NCBI RefSeq assembly: GCF_024195295.1
Contig: NZ_JAMFTH010000001.1
Coordinates: 1,054,001 to 1,118,000 of the forward strand
Source of the DNA: Gilvimarinus xylanilyticus
GTDB lineage: Bacteria; Pseudomonadota; Gammaproteobacteria; Pseudomonadales; Cellvibrionaceae
Direction of reading: 5' to 3'
DNA length: 64,000 nt
Part shown: one piece after another, positions 26,790-34,527 of the stretch
Layout: each line of letters opens with the position of its first letter
Position numbering within the stretch: the first letter of the stretch is position 1
The notes under the pieces: model-generated
The model's input: the letters and a program-made list of their open reading frames with translations, nothing else
The model's database searches: none
Told to the model about the DNA's origin: nothing
Position numbers and translations under genes: made by a program

Positions 26790-27467
26790 ATGGAACATGT
26801 ACGCACTGTTGATTCTGCTTTAGCGCAGTCCACTGAAGTCAGTCGCGTTTTGCGCAACACCTATTTATTACTCTCAATGACGCTTGCCTTCAGCGCCGTC
26901 ACTGCGGGTATCGCCATGGCTATGAATATGCCCCACGGCGCCGGCCTGATCATGTCACTGGTCGCCATCGGCCTGGTTTGGTTTGTTTTGCCCCGTACCG
27001 CCAACTCACCAACGGGTCTGGTGGTCGTTTTTGCCTTTACCGGCCTGATCGGCGCCAGCCTTGGCCCCATGCTTAATTACTACCTGTCTACCGCCAACGG
27101 CACCAGTATCGTGCTGCAAGCGCTGGGCGGCACCGCTTTTACCTTTCTAGGCCTGTCAGCTTACGCGTTAATCACCCGCAAAGACTTTAGCTTTTTGCGC
27201 GGCTTTGTAGTGATGGGCGTTATGATCATGTTGGCTGGCATGCTGTTATTGTTGGGCGCTTCTTTGTTTGGCTACCACCTAGAAGCTCTGCATTTGGCAT
27301 TCTCAGCCGGTATTATTTTGCTGATGTCCGCCATTATTTTGTATCACACCAGCGCCATTATTCACGGCGGTGAGCGAAACTACATTATGGCCACCACCAG
27401 CCTTTATCTGGCCATTATTAATATCTTTACCAGCCTGCTTCACCTGCTGGGCGCCAGCGAAGACTAA
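26790..27467 (+). CDS. yccA: Bax-inhibitor-1 family membrane protein YccA
   Basis: A 225-residue inner-membrane protein with about seven hydrophobic helices (TMBIM/BI-1 family). In E. coli YccA is a substrate and modulator of the FtsH-HflKC protease and protects SecY from degradation when translocons jam. The family C-terminus is seen in LMSAIILYHTSAIIHGGERNYIMATTSLYLAIINIFTSLLHLLG, including the conserved aspartate-less variant of the last helix. A good GGAGAAAG site precedes the ATG. Neighbours tRNA-Ser and tusDCBE match the E. coli yccA-tusE environment. Confidence 0.93.
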   Translation: MEHVRTVDSALAQSTEVSRVLRNTYLLLSMTLAFSAVTAGIAMAMNMPHGAGLIMSLVAIGLVWFVLPRTANSPTGLVVVFAFTGLIGASLGPMLNYYLSTANGTSIVLQALGGTAFTFLGLSAYALITRKDFSFLRGFVVMGVMIMLAGMLLLLGASLFGYHLEALHLAFSAGIILLMSAIILYHTSAIIHGGERNYIMATTSLYLAIINIFTSLLHLLGASED

Positions 27468-27479
27468 GCCTGTAAAGCC

Positions 27480-27497
27480 AAGCCCCTTTTGGGGCTT
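27480..27497 (+). terminator. Weak terminator-like hairpin between yccA and tusD
   Basis: AAGCCCC-4-GGGGCTT lies 12 bases after the yccA stop and is followed by TGCCTTTTCC, an imperfect U-tract. It may stop part of the transcripts before the tus genes. Confidence 0.5.
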
Positions 27498-27511
27498 TGC
27501 CTTTTCCCACG

Positions 27512-27904
27512 ATGAAATTTACTCTTGTCATTTTAGGCGCCCCCTACTCCAGCGCCGCCAGCTTTTCCGCGTGGCGATTTTGCCGCGCCGCCTTAGAAAA
27601 CAACCAACAAATCACCCGCTTATTTTTCTATGCCGACGGCGTGCACAATACGACCGCTTTGGCGGCGCCCCCTCAGGATGAAATCGATCTGCCCGCACAG
27701 TGGAGCACACTGATCCGGGAGCATAATCTAGATGCCGTGGTGTGTATTGCGGCAGCGCTTAGACGCGGCGTGTTAGATGAAGCCGAGCGCGATCGCTATC
27801 GCAAACAGGCGGCAAACTTAGGCGCCGAGTTCTCCCTCAGCGGCCTGGGACAGCTGATTGAGGCAACCGCCCACAGCGACAGAACCATCACCTTCGGCCA
27901 CTAA
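27512..27904 (+). CDS. tusD: Sulfurtransferase subunit TusD
   Basis: Part of the TusBCD complex that passes persulfide sulfur from TusA to TusE for 2-thiouridine at the wobble base of tRNAs. The ATG at 27512 gives 130 residues; an upstream TTG has no support. The catalytic cysteine is C78 in VVCIAAALRRGVLDE, at exactly the E. coli position. FFYADGVHNTTALAAPPQDEIDL and SLSGLGQLIEA are further family landmarks. It is the first gene of a tight tusDCBE run. Confidence 0.95.
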   Translation: MKFTLVILGAPYSSAASFSAWRFCRAALENNQQITRLFFYADGVHNTTALAAPPQDEIDLPAQWSTLIREHNLDAVVCIAAALRRGVLDEAERDRYRKQAANLGAEFSLSGLGQLIEATAHSDRTITFGH

Positions 27905-27909
27905 ATCCT

Positions 27910-28269
27910 ATGCGCGATATACTCTGCATCAGTCGTCATTCGCCCCAGTCGGGCCTGCTCGCCAAAGAGGCGCTGGACACCGTGCTGGCGGGCGCCACCT
28001 TCGATCAATCGATAAGCTTATTATTAATGGACGAAGGCGTCTGGCAGGCCTGCGCGCCACTGGGCACCGAATTATCTGCCTTTAAAGATCTCAGTAAAAA
28101 CTTAAACGTCTTAGCCCTCTACGGTGTGGATACCATTTATATTCACGCGAACTCGCTAAAAGCTCGCGGACTAAACGCCCATGAGCTTTCTAGTGGGAAT
28201 ACAACCTTACTTGATCAAGCCGACACTCAAGCGCTTATGCGCGACCATCAACATATTTTTAGTTTCTGA
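27910..28269 (+). CDS. tusC: Sulfurtransferase subunit TusC
   Basis: A DsrF-like subunit of the TusBCD sulfur-relay complex. It has 119 residues, the same as E. coli TusC, and shows the family pattern HSPQSGLLAKEALDTVLAGATFDQSISLLLMDEGV. It starts five bases after tusD and its stop overlaps the tusB ATG, so expression of the subunits is coupled. Confidence 0.93.
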   Translation: MRDILCISRHSPQSGLLAKEALDTVLAGATFDQSISLLLMDEGVWQACAPLGTELSAFKDLSKNLNVLALYGVDTIYIHANSLKARGLNAHELSSGNTTLLDQADTQALMRDHQHIFSF

Positions 28270-28574
28270 TGAGCACGTTACACACCGTCAATAAGTCACC
28301 CTTTCAAAGTCAATGCTTGTACAACTGCACGGACCTGATTGCTCCGGGTGACTCACTGGTTCTTATTGAGGATGGTGTCTACGCCCTAAAGCTTGGAGGC
28401 GAAGAGCGCGCGCGTTTGCTAAATGCCATTAAACAAGGCACTAGGGTTTACGCTTTGAACGCTGACCTACAGACGCGCGGATTAGATTCGTCCTGGGCCG
28501 AGATTAAAACCATTGATGATTCTGAGTTTGTGGAGCTGTGCTGCAAACATCAGCGCATACAAAGCTGGTACTGA
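28269..28574 (+). CDS. tusB: Sulfurtransferase subunit TusB
   Basis: A DsrH-like subunit of the TusBCD complex, 101 residues. The N-terminal STLHTVNKSPFQSQCL and LVLIEDGVYAL fit the family, in which the loop MLHTLxxSP is conserved. It overlaps tusC by one base and is followed by tusE after one base. Confidence 0.92.
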   Translation: MSTLHTVNKSPFQSQCLYNCTDLIAPGDSLVLIEDGVYALKLGGEERARLLNAIKQGTRVYALNADLQTRGLDSSWAEIKTIDDSEFVELCCKHQRIQSWY

Positions 28575-28575
28575 T

Positions 28576-28899
28576 ATGACAGACACCGAACTGCCACCAT
28601 TGGATAAAGACGGCTACCTAATCAATTTGCAAGACTGGTCACCCGAAGTGGCAACCGAGCTGGCCGCGCGTGAGAAGATCACCCTGGATGAGCGGCACTG
28701 GGAAATTATTACTCTGATACAAAAGTTCTATCACGAGTTCGAGCTATCACCGGCAAGTCGCCCCCTGGTTCGCTACGTGCAACAACATTTGGGGGCGGAA
28801 AAAGGCCGCAGCATTTATTTAATGCAACTTTTTGCACCGCATCCGGCCCTACTGGTCAGTAAAATTGCGGGCTTGCCCCGACCCGCTAACTGTTTTTAG
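28576..28899 (+). CDS. tusE: Sulfur-relay protein TusE
   Basis: A DsrC-like carrier that takes persulfide from TusD and gives it to MnmA for tRNA 2-thiolation. I start at the ATG at 28576 (107 residues), one base after the tusB stop; longer reading to 28513 only overlaps tusB. LDKDGYLINLQDWSPEVA and SIYLMQLFAPHPALLVSKIAGLPRP are hallmarks. The active cysteine is the penultimate residue, C106 (PANCF). A single C-terminal cysteine marks TusE rather than the dissimilatory DsrC, which has two. Confidence 0.95.
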   Translation: MTDTELPPLDKDGYLINLQDWSPEVATELAAREKITLDERHWEIITLIQKFYHEFELSPASRPLVRYVQQHLGAEKGRSIYLMQLFAPHPALLVSKIAGLPRPANCF

Positions 28900-28913
28900 T
28901 GGCCGGCATGTGT

Positions 28914-30245
28914 TTACTTTTTGTAGTCGCGGGTCAGCTTAACAACTACCCCCGATAGCAAGACGAGCGCAATCAGATTGGGGACAGCCATTAATCCGTT
29001 TAACACATCGGCAACAATCCACACCACCGCCAAATCAGCGGTCGCGCCCACGTAAATTGCCAATACCCAAAGAACTCTAAACGGCATAATCACGCCGCGC
29101 CCGAACAGAAACTGGGCGCAGCGCTCGCCGTAATAACTCCACCCCAGCAGCGTGGTAAAGGCGAATAAAACAATCGCCAGGGTGATAAACGCCTCGCCAA
29201 AGACCAAGGTACCGCCAAACGCGGCCTGGGACATCTGCGCCCCCTGGGCACCGCCCTGCCAGGCACCGGTGCATACAATCGCCAAACCAGTAATTGAACA
29301 CACGATAATGGTGTCGAGAAAGGTCCCCAGCATCGCCACCATACCCTGCTCTACCGGGCTGTTGGTTTGCGCGGCGGCGTGAGCGATGGGCGCGCTGCCC
29401 AGGCCTGCCTCGTTGGAAAACACCCCGCGTGCCACACCAAACTGAATGGCCATGGCCACACTGGCGCCCACAAAGCCGCCGGCGGCTGCCGCGCCGTTAA
29501 ACGCACTGTCGAATATAAGCCCTAATGCCGCCGGTACAGCTTCAGCGTTTAGCCCTATAACCACCAAACCGCAGAGCACATAAGCAAGCCCCATAAACGG
29601 CACCAGGCGCCCTGCCACATCGGCAATGCGCTTAACGCCCCCGATAAGCACCACAAAGACCAGTGCCATTAATGCCAGCGCCGTCGCCCACTTGGGAATC
29701 TGCCAGCTGCCGTGAAGCGCGTCAGCTACCGAGTGAGCCTGCACGGTATTGCCAATCCCAAACCCGGCCAGGCACCCAAACAGGGCAAAAACACCCCCCA
29801 ACCAAAACCAGCGAGCACTCAGACCATTCTTGATGTAATACATGGGCCCGCCCACATTCTGGCCATCCGCGTCCTTCTCGCGGTAGTGCACTGCACAGAC
29901 GGCTTCGGCATATTTGGTCGCCATACCGATTAAGGCCATACACCACATCCAGAACAATGCCCCAGGCCCGCCTAAACCAATGGCCGTCGCCACCCCGACG
30001 ATATTGCCAGTACCAATGGTCGCCGAGAGTGCGGTCATTAAGGCATTAAATGGGCTAACCTCGCCATCGGCCTCGCTGCGACGCCCGCGCCACAACTGCG
30101 CGAATCCAGCCAGTAGGCGGCGTAGAGGGAAGCCCGCCAACCGAAACATTAAAAAAAGACCCGCCAAAGGCAGCAGCCAAAGCAGAAAATAAGGCCCCCA
30201 GATAAAACCACTGGCGGCGGAAAAGAATGCTTCGATAGACCCCAT
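28914..30245 (-). CDS. Sodium:alanine symporter family (AGCS) transporter
   Basis: A 443-residue inner-membrane sodium-coupled amino-acid importer. I start at the ATG at 30245, preceded by GAGGG at a spacing of four to five bases; an upstream frame of 33 residues is unsupported. Family signatures are SATIGTGNIVGVATAIGLGGPGALFWMW, KYAEAVCAVHYRE, GGPMYYIKNGL, and RGVFSNEAGLGSAPIAHAAA. About eleven helices are visible. It lies 19 bases after a PLP enzyme of the D-cysteine-desulfhydrase family, on the same strand, so the two may import and degrade a D- or small neutral amino acid; the true substrate is unknown. Confidence 0.92.
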   Translation of the reverse strand: MGSIEAFFSAASGFIWGPYFLLWLLPLAGLFLMFRLAGFPLRRLLAGFAQLWRGRRSEADGEVSPFNALMTALSATIGTGNIVGVATAIGLGGPGALFWMWCMALIGMATKYAEAVCAVHYREKDADGQNVGGPMYYIKNGLSARWFWLGGVFALFGCLAGFGIGNTVQAHSVADALHGSWQIPKWATALALMALVFVVLIGGVKRIADVAGRLVPFMGLAYVLCGLVVIGLNAEAVPAALGLIFDSAFNGAAAAGGFVGASVAMAIQFGVARGVFSNEAGLGSAPIAHAAAQTNSPVEQGMVAMLGTFLDTIIVCSITGLAIVCTGAWQGGAQGAQMSQAAFGGTLVFGEAFITLAIVLFAFTTLLGWSYYGERCAQFLFGRGVIMPFRVLWVLAIYVGATADLAVVWIVADVLNGLMAVPNLIALVLLSGVVVKLTRDYKK

Positions 30246-30264
30246 ATTACCCTCTACCCTCAAT

Positions 30265-31257
30265 TTATAACTGCAGCGCCTCGCGCTCGGGAAACACCCC
30301 AAAGATGCCCCCGGTATGAATAAACACAATATCCCTCTGCGCAATCGCGCCTCGACGCATTAATTCGGCAATGCCGTAAAACGCTTTGCCGGTATACACC
30401 GGATCCAGAATAACCCCGACTTCGCGCGCGAGCTGCTGAATCGTTTTATAGAGCGCCGGGTACCCTTTAGCATATCCTGGACCAATAAATTCGGCATTCA
30501 CACAATAATTGCTGGGCATCCGTAAACCGCTTTGTGGGTAGACGTGCTGCGCTTTGGCAATATCCTCTCTTACCCGTTGCTCAAAATAGGCCTGGCTGTC
30601 GCAAACGGCAATGCCCAGAACCTCAGCCTCGGGACAAAAATGACCCAAGCCCGCCGCTAAACCTGCCAAAGTACCGCCAGAACCCGCAGCGCACACGACT
30701 AACGGCTGCTGGATACCCAATGCCATAAAGTCTTGCGCCAGCTCCTGCGCGGCCTGAATATAGCCCCATAACCCGATTTCATCGCTGGCACCTGTGGGAA
30801 TAATAAAAGGCTTTTTCCCTTGGGTTTTGAGCCTCTCGGCCGTCTGGCGCAACAATAAAGGCAGATTGCGATGATAATCCGGTGCCCGGTAGCAGTGGTA
30901 GGCTGCTCCAGCCATAGCGCTGAGCAGCAAATTACCATCCAGGTTATCGGGTTTGTCACCCCGCAATATTAGTTCGCACCCCAAACCATGGGCGGCGGCC
31001 GTTAAGGCTGTGGCACGACAGTGGTTCGACTGCAAGCCGCCGCAGGTTACTAATGTGTCAGCGCCTTCGGCCAACGCCTGCGCCAGAACATACTCGAGCT
31101 TGCGAATTTTATTACCACTTAAGGCTGCACCGGTTAAATCGTCGCGCTTAATCCAGAGACGCTTATCTTGAGGGGTATCAGTCAGCTGTAAAGGCTGTAA
31201 GGGGGTAGGAATTTGCGCTAGGGGCTTACGAGCGGGAAAGACTAGTTCGAAGGTCAC
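30265..31257 (-). CDS. D-cysteine desulfhydrase / ACC-deaminase-like PLP enzyme
   Basis: A fold-type II PLP enzyme. The GTG at 31257 has a GGAG site six bases before it and gives 330 residues; a TTG 12 bases upstream is the alternative. Visible are LWIKRDDLTGAALSGNKIRKLEY with the cofactor lysine, TCGGLQSNHCRATALTAAAHGL, the glycine-rich AAGSGGTLAGLAAG phosphate loop, and LDPVYTGKAFYGI with FIHTGG. This fits D-cysteine desulfhydrase (DcyD) and 1-aminocyclopropane-1-carboxylate deaminase alike; DcyD-like activity is the more common in gammaproteobacteria. It precedes the AGCS transporter gene by 19 bases. Confidence 0.85.
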   Translation of the reverse strand: MTFELVFPARKPLAQIPTPLQPLQLTDTPQDKRLWIKRDDLTGAALSGNKIRKLEYVLAQALAEGADTLVTCGGLQSNHCRATALTAAAHGLGCELILRGDKPDNLDGNLLLSAMAGAAYHCYRAPDYHRNLPLLLRQTAERLKTQGKKPFIIPTGASDEIGLWGYIQAAQELAQDFMALGIQQPLVVCAAGSGGTLAGLAAGLGHFCPEAEVLGIAVCDSQAYFEQRVREDIAKAQHVYPQSGLRMPSNYCVNAEFIGPGYAKGYPALYKTIQQLAREVGVILDPVYTGKAFYGIAELMRRGAIAQRDIVFIHTGGIFGVFPEREALQL

Positions 31258-31314
31258 CTTAGGCTCCAAATTGACATTGCATCAGTGAAGCCTAGGGTAA
31301 TTGCTAAGCAAAAA

Positions 31315-31647
31315 TCAAATGGACTTGATTGTGCCTTTGGGCAGTACCGCGTGAACCGCCACTTTCTGGAATTTGAGCTCAATATTGCTGCCTGTTTCCA
31401 GAACAATGTAGTTATCGTCAACCTTAACCACTTTACCCAGCATGCCGCTGGTCAGCAGTACTTCATCACCTTTTTGCAGCGCGGCAACCAGGTTTTGGTG
31501 CTCTTTTTGACGCTTGCGCTGGGGACGAATAATCAACAGATACATAAACAGGAACAGACCGCCGAACATCAACAGGTTGATGTACATTGGTGCGCCCTGG
31601 GGGGCCGCCTGGCTTTGCGCCCAAGCGCTTTGAACGAAAAATCCCAT
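31315..31647 (-). CDS. yajC: Preprotein translocase accessory subunit YajC
   Basis: A 110-residue single-span membrane protein. One helix (about 22-40, YINLLMFGGLFLFMYLLIIR) is followed by RPQRKRQKEHQNLVAALQKGDEVLLTSGMLGKVVKVDDNYIVLE, the YajC signature, which in E. coli belongs to the SecDF-YajC complex. A GAGG site precedes the ATG. The usual neighbours queA, tgt and secDF are absent; it is flanked by a short AraC-type regulator and a PLP enzyme. It is either the only yajC, moved, or a second copy. Confidence 0.9.
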   Translation of the reverse strand: MGFFVQSAWAQSQAAPQGAPMYINLLMFGGLFLFMYLLIIRPQRKRQKEHQNLVAALQKGDEVLLTSGMLGKVVKVDDNYIVLETGSNIELKFQKVAVHAVLPKGTIKSI

Positions 31648-31705
31648 GATCTAACCTCGTTAATAGAAAAGGCGTAACTCTACCTTTTTTAATAACGTCA
31701 GGCAA

Positions 31706-32143
31706 TCAGGCATAGTCGCGAAATAGCTTTCTGAACACACTGGGAGAGAGATTCGTCCAGCGTTTAAAAGCGTTGGTAAAACTGGTGCGATCAGAGAAAT
31801 CCAGTGCCGATGACACCGAATCAACGCTCATGTGCTCGTCAATCAGATATTTAATCGCGTAGTGAAACCGTAAGCTGTCGCGCAACTGGGCAAAGCTCGC
31901 GCTTTGATGCTGCAGCCGACGCTGTAGGGTGCGTTTGGACAGGTTCAGATCCTGGGCAATATGCTCAATGGCCATCGACGAATGCCCTACCCGCTTCTGC
32001 AGGGCTTCGATAACCTTGGCCGAGACACCTTCCACCTCGGGCAAGTGAGCCAGAACAACATATTCATGGTATGAGCGAATTCCTGAACGAGCAAAGCCTT
32101 CTTGATCTGAATTCTGGGGACTTAACCGCTGCAACTGAATCAT
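31706..32143 (-). CDS. Short AraC-type DNA-binding protein
   Basis: A 145-residue regulator consisting almost only of the AraC DNA-binding domain: two helix-turn-helix units in AIEHIAQDLNLSKRTLQRRLQHQSASFAQLRDSLRFHYAIKYL and SVDSVSSALDFSDRTSFTNAFKRWTNLSPSVFRK. There is no sensor domain; the first 50 residues have no clear fold. A strong AAGGAGA site precedes the ATG, so this length is likely real and not a fragment. It lies 58 bases before yajC on the same strand. Target genes are unknown. Confidence 0.85.
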   Translation of the reverse strand: MIQLQRLSPQNSDQEGFARSGIRSYHEYVVLAHLPEVEGVSAKVIEALQKRVGHSSMAIEHIAQDLNLSKRTLQRRLQHQSASFAQLRDSLRFHYAIKYLIDEHMSVDSVSSALDFSDRTSFTNAFKRWTNLSPSVFRKLFRDYA

Positions 32144-32466
32144 TTGGCTCTCCTTGTGCCGCTAAAGACGGGCATAGCTACGCATCTCTAAGGGGTTACA
32201 AAAATATATAGTTAACTCGGTACAAAAACAATCAATCATGGCGCATTATTAAGAATACTATTGCCAGATATCGACCAAGCTTAGAAGCCTGTGGCATATA
32301 TATCCACCACAGAACCGACATCGAGAGGAAATTATAGGGCAAGTGGGAGCCAAGTAGAGACAATGTTACACATTTTATCAATTTTTATGCAGCGGGTCAC
32401 AAACCCGCCGCTTAAAGGTCACAAAACCTGTAAAAAGAAGAGCTTACGAGACTTTTTTAACGGTCG
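32144..32466. other. 323-bp AT-rich intergenic region between bcp and the AraC gene
   Basis: No open frame of note. It contains an 18-base palindrome (TTTTAACG-2-CGTTAAAA, 32455-32472) that overlaps the bcp stop, a stem-loop GCGGGT-5-ACCCGC (32392-32408) without a U-tract, an inverted repeat CTGTGG-12-CCACAG (32289-32312), and a TATAAT on the minus strand near 32335. It probably holds the promoter of the AraC gene. I see no RNA gene in it. Confidence 0.5.
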
Positions 32467-32940
32467 TTAAAAGTTATCCCGCAAATAATCCAGCACATCC
32501 TGATCGTGGCTTTTGGTTTTAACCGTCTCAAAGATATGTCGTAAACGGCCCTCTTTGTCGATAAAGAAAGTGGTGCGCAGCACGCCCATAAATTCGCGCC
32601 CCATAAACTTTTTAAGCCCCCAGGCGCCGTACTTTTCCGCCACTTTATGGTCTTCGTCACTGAGCAGGTCAAAGTTCAGCTCGTGTTTTTGTTCAAACTT
32701 CTCAAGCCGCGCTACCGGATCGGGGCTGATAGCAAGCACCACTGTGTCCAAGGCGGCCAGCTCAGATTCGGTATCGCGAATACCGCAAGCCTGAGTGGTA
32801 CAACCCGGAGTCATGGCCTTGGGGTAAAAATACAGAACCACATTCTTGTTGCCACGAAAATCTTTTAAGGCGACTTTTTCACCGCGTTGGTTCTGCAAGG
32901 TAAAAACCGGGGCCAAATTGCCAATTTTAGGAAAACTCAT
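32467..32940 (-). CDS. bcp: Thioredoxin-dependent thiol peroxidase Bcp (peroxiredoxin Q)
   Basis: Cytoplasmic peroxiredoxin that reduces hydrogen peroxide and organic hydroperoxides. I start at the ATG at 32940 (157 residues) because the AGGAG site lies five bases upstream; a GTG at 32946 would sit inside that site. The peroxidatic and resolving cysteines are C47 and C52 (TPGCTTQACGIRD). FYPKAMTPG and the FLLSDEDHKVAEKYGAWG region fit the Bcp group. It starts two bases after the stop of the diguanylate cyclase. Confidence 0.95.
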   Translation of the reverse strand: MSFPKIGNLAPVFTLQNQRGEKVALKDFRGNKNVVLYFYPKAMTPGCTTQACGIRDTESELAALDTVVLAISPDPVARLEKFEQKHELNFDLLSDEDHKVAEKYGAWGLKKFMGREFMGVLRTTFFIDKEGRLRHIFETVKTKSHDQDVLDYLRDNF

Positions 32941-32942
32941 AT

Positions 32943-33644
32943 TCACTCCTGGTGTTCATCTTGATCGTCATCGCGCAGCATAGCGAACAATACTGCCTTT
33001 TCTTCATGGGTGACCGACTCGGCCTTGTGCAGCCCGTCTTCGGCCACGCACACCCGGTTACGCCCCTGCTCTTTAGCGCGATACAGCTGCTTATCGGCCA
33101 GTTCTGTCAACTCGGTGACACCGCCCAGATTTTCGGGTTTGAAACTGGCTACACCAAAACTCATGCTGACTTGGGCGTCGCAGTCGTCTAATAGCTTTTG
33201 CCTGGCAATATGCGCCCGAATGCGCTCAGCCACCGTCTGGGCCAAGTTTAAGGCGGTACCGGGAAGGATAATCGCAAACTCTTCACCGCCAAATCGACAT
33301 AAAACATCCAAGCGCCGCAGCTGACACGAAAGTTGCTCAGCCAGCGCCTTTAGGAGCCGATTGCCCTGTTCGTGACCATAAGTATCATTAAAGGCCTTGA
33401 AGTGATCCACATCCGCCAACACCAGCGCCAAAGGCTGTCCCGTGCGCTGCACCCGCTCTATTTCATCACTGAGGGCTTGCCGAAAATGGCGGTAATTATA
33501 CACTCCTGTAAGCGCGTCGGTGTGCGCCTGCTCGGCGAGACTCGCCACCTGTTCGCGAAGCGCGGTTAACTCTTGTTGCGCCAAACATTCCTGCCCTTGG
33601 GAGGGACAGTAAAGCGGTTCTACCGGGCGGCTGGAATCGGTCAA
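32943..33644 (-). CDS. Stand-alone GGDEF diguanylate cyclase
   Basis: A 233-residue soluble enzyme predicted to make cyclic di-GMP. The GGDEF domain (about 40-205) starts with the usual DALTGVYNYRHF, has the substrate-binding DVDHFKAFNDTYGHEQGN, and the intact active motif GGEEF at 119-123. An RxxD allosteric site (R110-D113) lies exactly five residues before it, so feedback inhibition is expected. The first 40 residues form a short coiled coil (ELTALREQVASLAEQ) and there is no sensor or membrane domain. The start is TTG at 33644, one base after the aguB stop, with no ATG available. Confidence 0.93.
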   Translation of the reverse strand: MTDSSRPVEPLYCPSQGQECLAQQELTALREQVASLAEQAHTDALTGVYNYRHFRQALSDEIERVQRTGQPLALVLADVDHFKAFNDTYGHEQGNRLLKALAEQLSCQLRRLDVLCRFGGEEFAIILPGTALNLAQTVAERIRAHIARQKLLDDCDAQVSMSFGVASFKPENLGGVTELTELADKQLYRAKEQGRNRVCVAEDGLHKAESVTHEEKAVLFAMLRDDDQDEHQE

Positions 33645-33645
33645 A

Positions 33646-34527
33646 CTAATCTCGCAACAGCTTGGTTAAATCGCCGTAATGGTCAATACGCCGGTCACGT
33701 AAAAAGGGCCAAATCCGGCGCACATTTTCCGAGCGTTCGCGATCGACCGCGACGACTTTAACCGCCTCGACAGGCTCCTCCAAACGGGCCAAAAACTCAC
33801 CCTGAGGACCGGCGATAAAACTGTGGCCCCAGAAATCAATGCCCTGCCCGCCCTCGGGGTCGGGCTCGTGCCCGACGCGGTTAACACTGACCACCGGGAC
33901 GCCGTTGGCCACCGCGTGGGAGCGCTGAATCGTCACCCAGGCGTCGCGCTGGCGCTGCTTTTCGGCCTCGTCATCGCCTGGGAACCAGCCGATGGCGGTG
34001 GGATAGATAAGAATCTCGGCCCCTGCCATGGCCATTAAGCGCGCCGCCTCGGGGAACCACTGATCCCAACACACCAGGACCCCGAGGGTGCCCACTGAGG
34101 TTTTGATCGGACTAAAGCCTAGATCGCCGGGGGTAAAATAAAACTTCTCGTAGAAACCGGGATCGTCGGGAATATGCATTTTGCGGTACTTGCCCGCGAT
34201 TTCGCCGTCACGCTCAATGACCACGGCGGTATTGTGGTAGAGGCCAGTCGCGCGTTTTTCAAACAGCGAGGTGACAATCACCAGGTTTAACTCGCGCGCT
34301 AACTCACCAAAAACCTGAGTGCTAGGCCCGGGTATGGTTTCGGCCAGATCGAATTCATCCACGTCTTCGCGCTGGCAAAAATACAGGCCGCGGTGCAGCT
34401 CTTGCAGCACCACCAGCTCGGCGCCTTCGGCTGCGGCGGCGCGAATACCATCAATGCTTTTCGCGATATTCGCCTCCAGATCGGCGCTGCAGGCGTGCTG
34501 TACTAAACCTATTTTTAGCTCACTCAC
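33646..34527 (-). CDS. aguB: N-carbamoylputrescine amidase
   Basis: Second step of the agmatine pathway to putrescine: hydrolysis of N-carbamoylputrescine to putrescine, CO2 and ammonia. It is a nitrilase-superfamily enzyme of 293 residues. The Glu-Lys-Cys triad is E43 (VVLQELHRG), K116 (KYRKMHIPDDPG) and C153 (LGVLVCWDQWFPEAAR). The gene overlaps the 3' end of aguA by four bases, so both enzymes are made together. Confidence 0.96.
   Translation of the reverse strand: MSELKIGLVQHACSADLEANIAKSIDGIRAAAAEGAELVVLQELHRGLYFCQREDVDEFDLAETIPGPSTQVFGELARELNLVIVTSLFEKRATGLYHNTAVVIERDGEIAGKYRKMHIPDDPGFYEKFYFTPGDLGFSPIKTSVGTLGVLVCWDQWFPEAARLMAMAGAEILIYPTAIGWFPGDDEAEKQRQRDAWVTIQRSHAVANGVPVVSVNRVGHEPDPEGGQGIDFWGHSFIAGPQGEFLARLEEPVEAVKVVAVDRERSENVRRIWPFLRDRRIDHYGDLTKLLRD

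Noticed and set aside
27512-28899. Possible dissimilatory sulfur oxidation genes (dsrEFH, dsrC)
   Set aside because: The set is tusDCBE: the E-homologue has a single C-terminal cysteine (penultimate C106) and lies in the yccA-tus environment of tRNA 2-thiolation. No dsrAB or other sulfur-oxidation gene is near.
32392-32408. Terminator after bcp
   Set aside because: The GCGGGT/ACCCGC stem has no U-tract on either strand; the palindrome at 32455-32472 has only a two-base centre and no tail.
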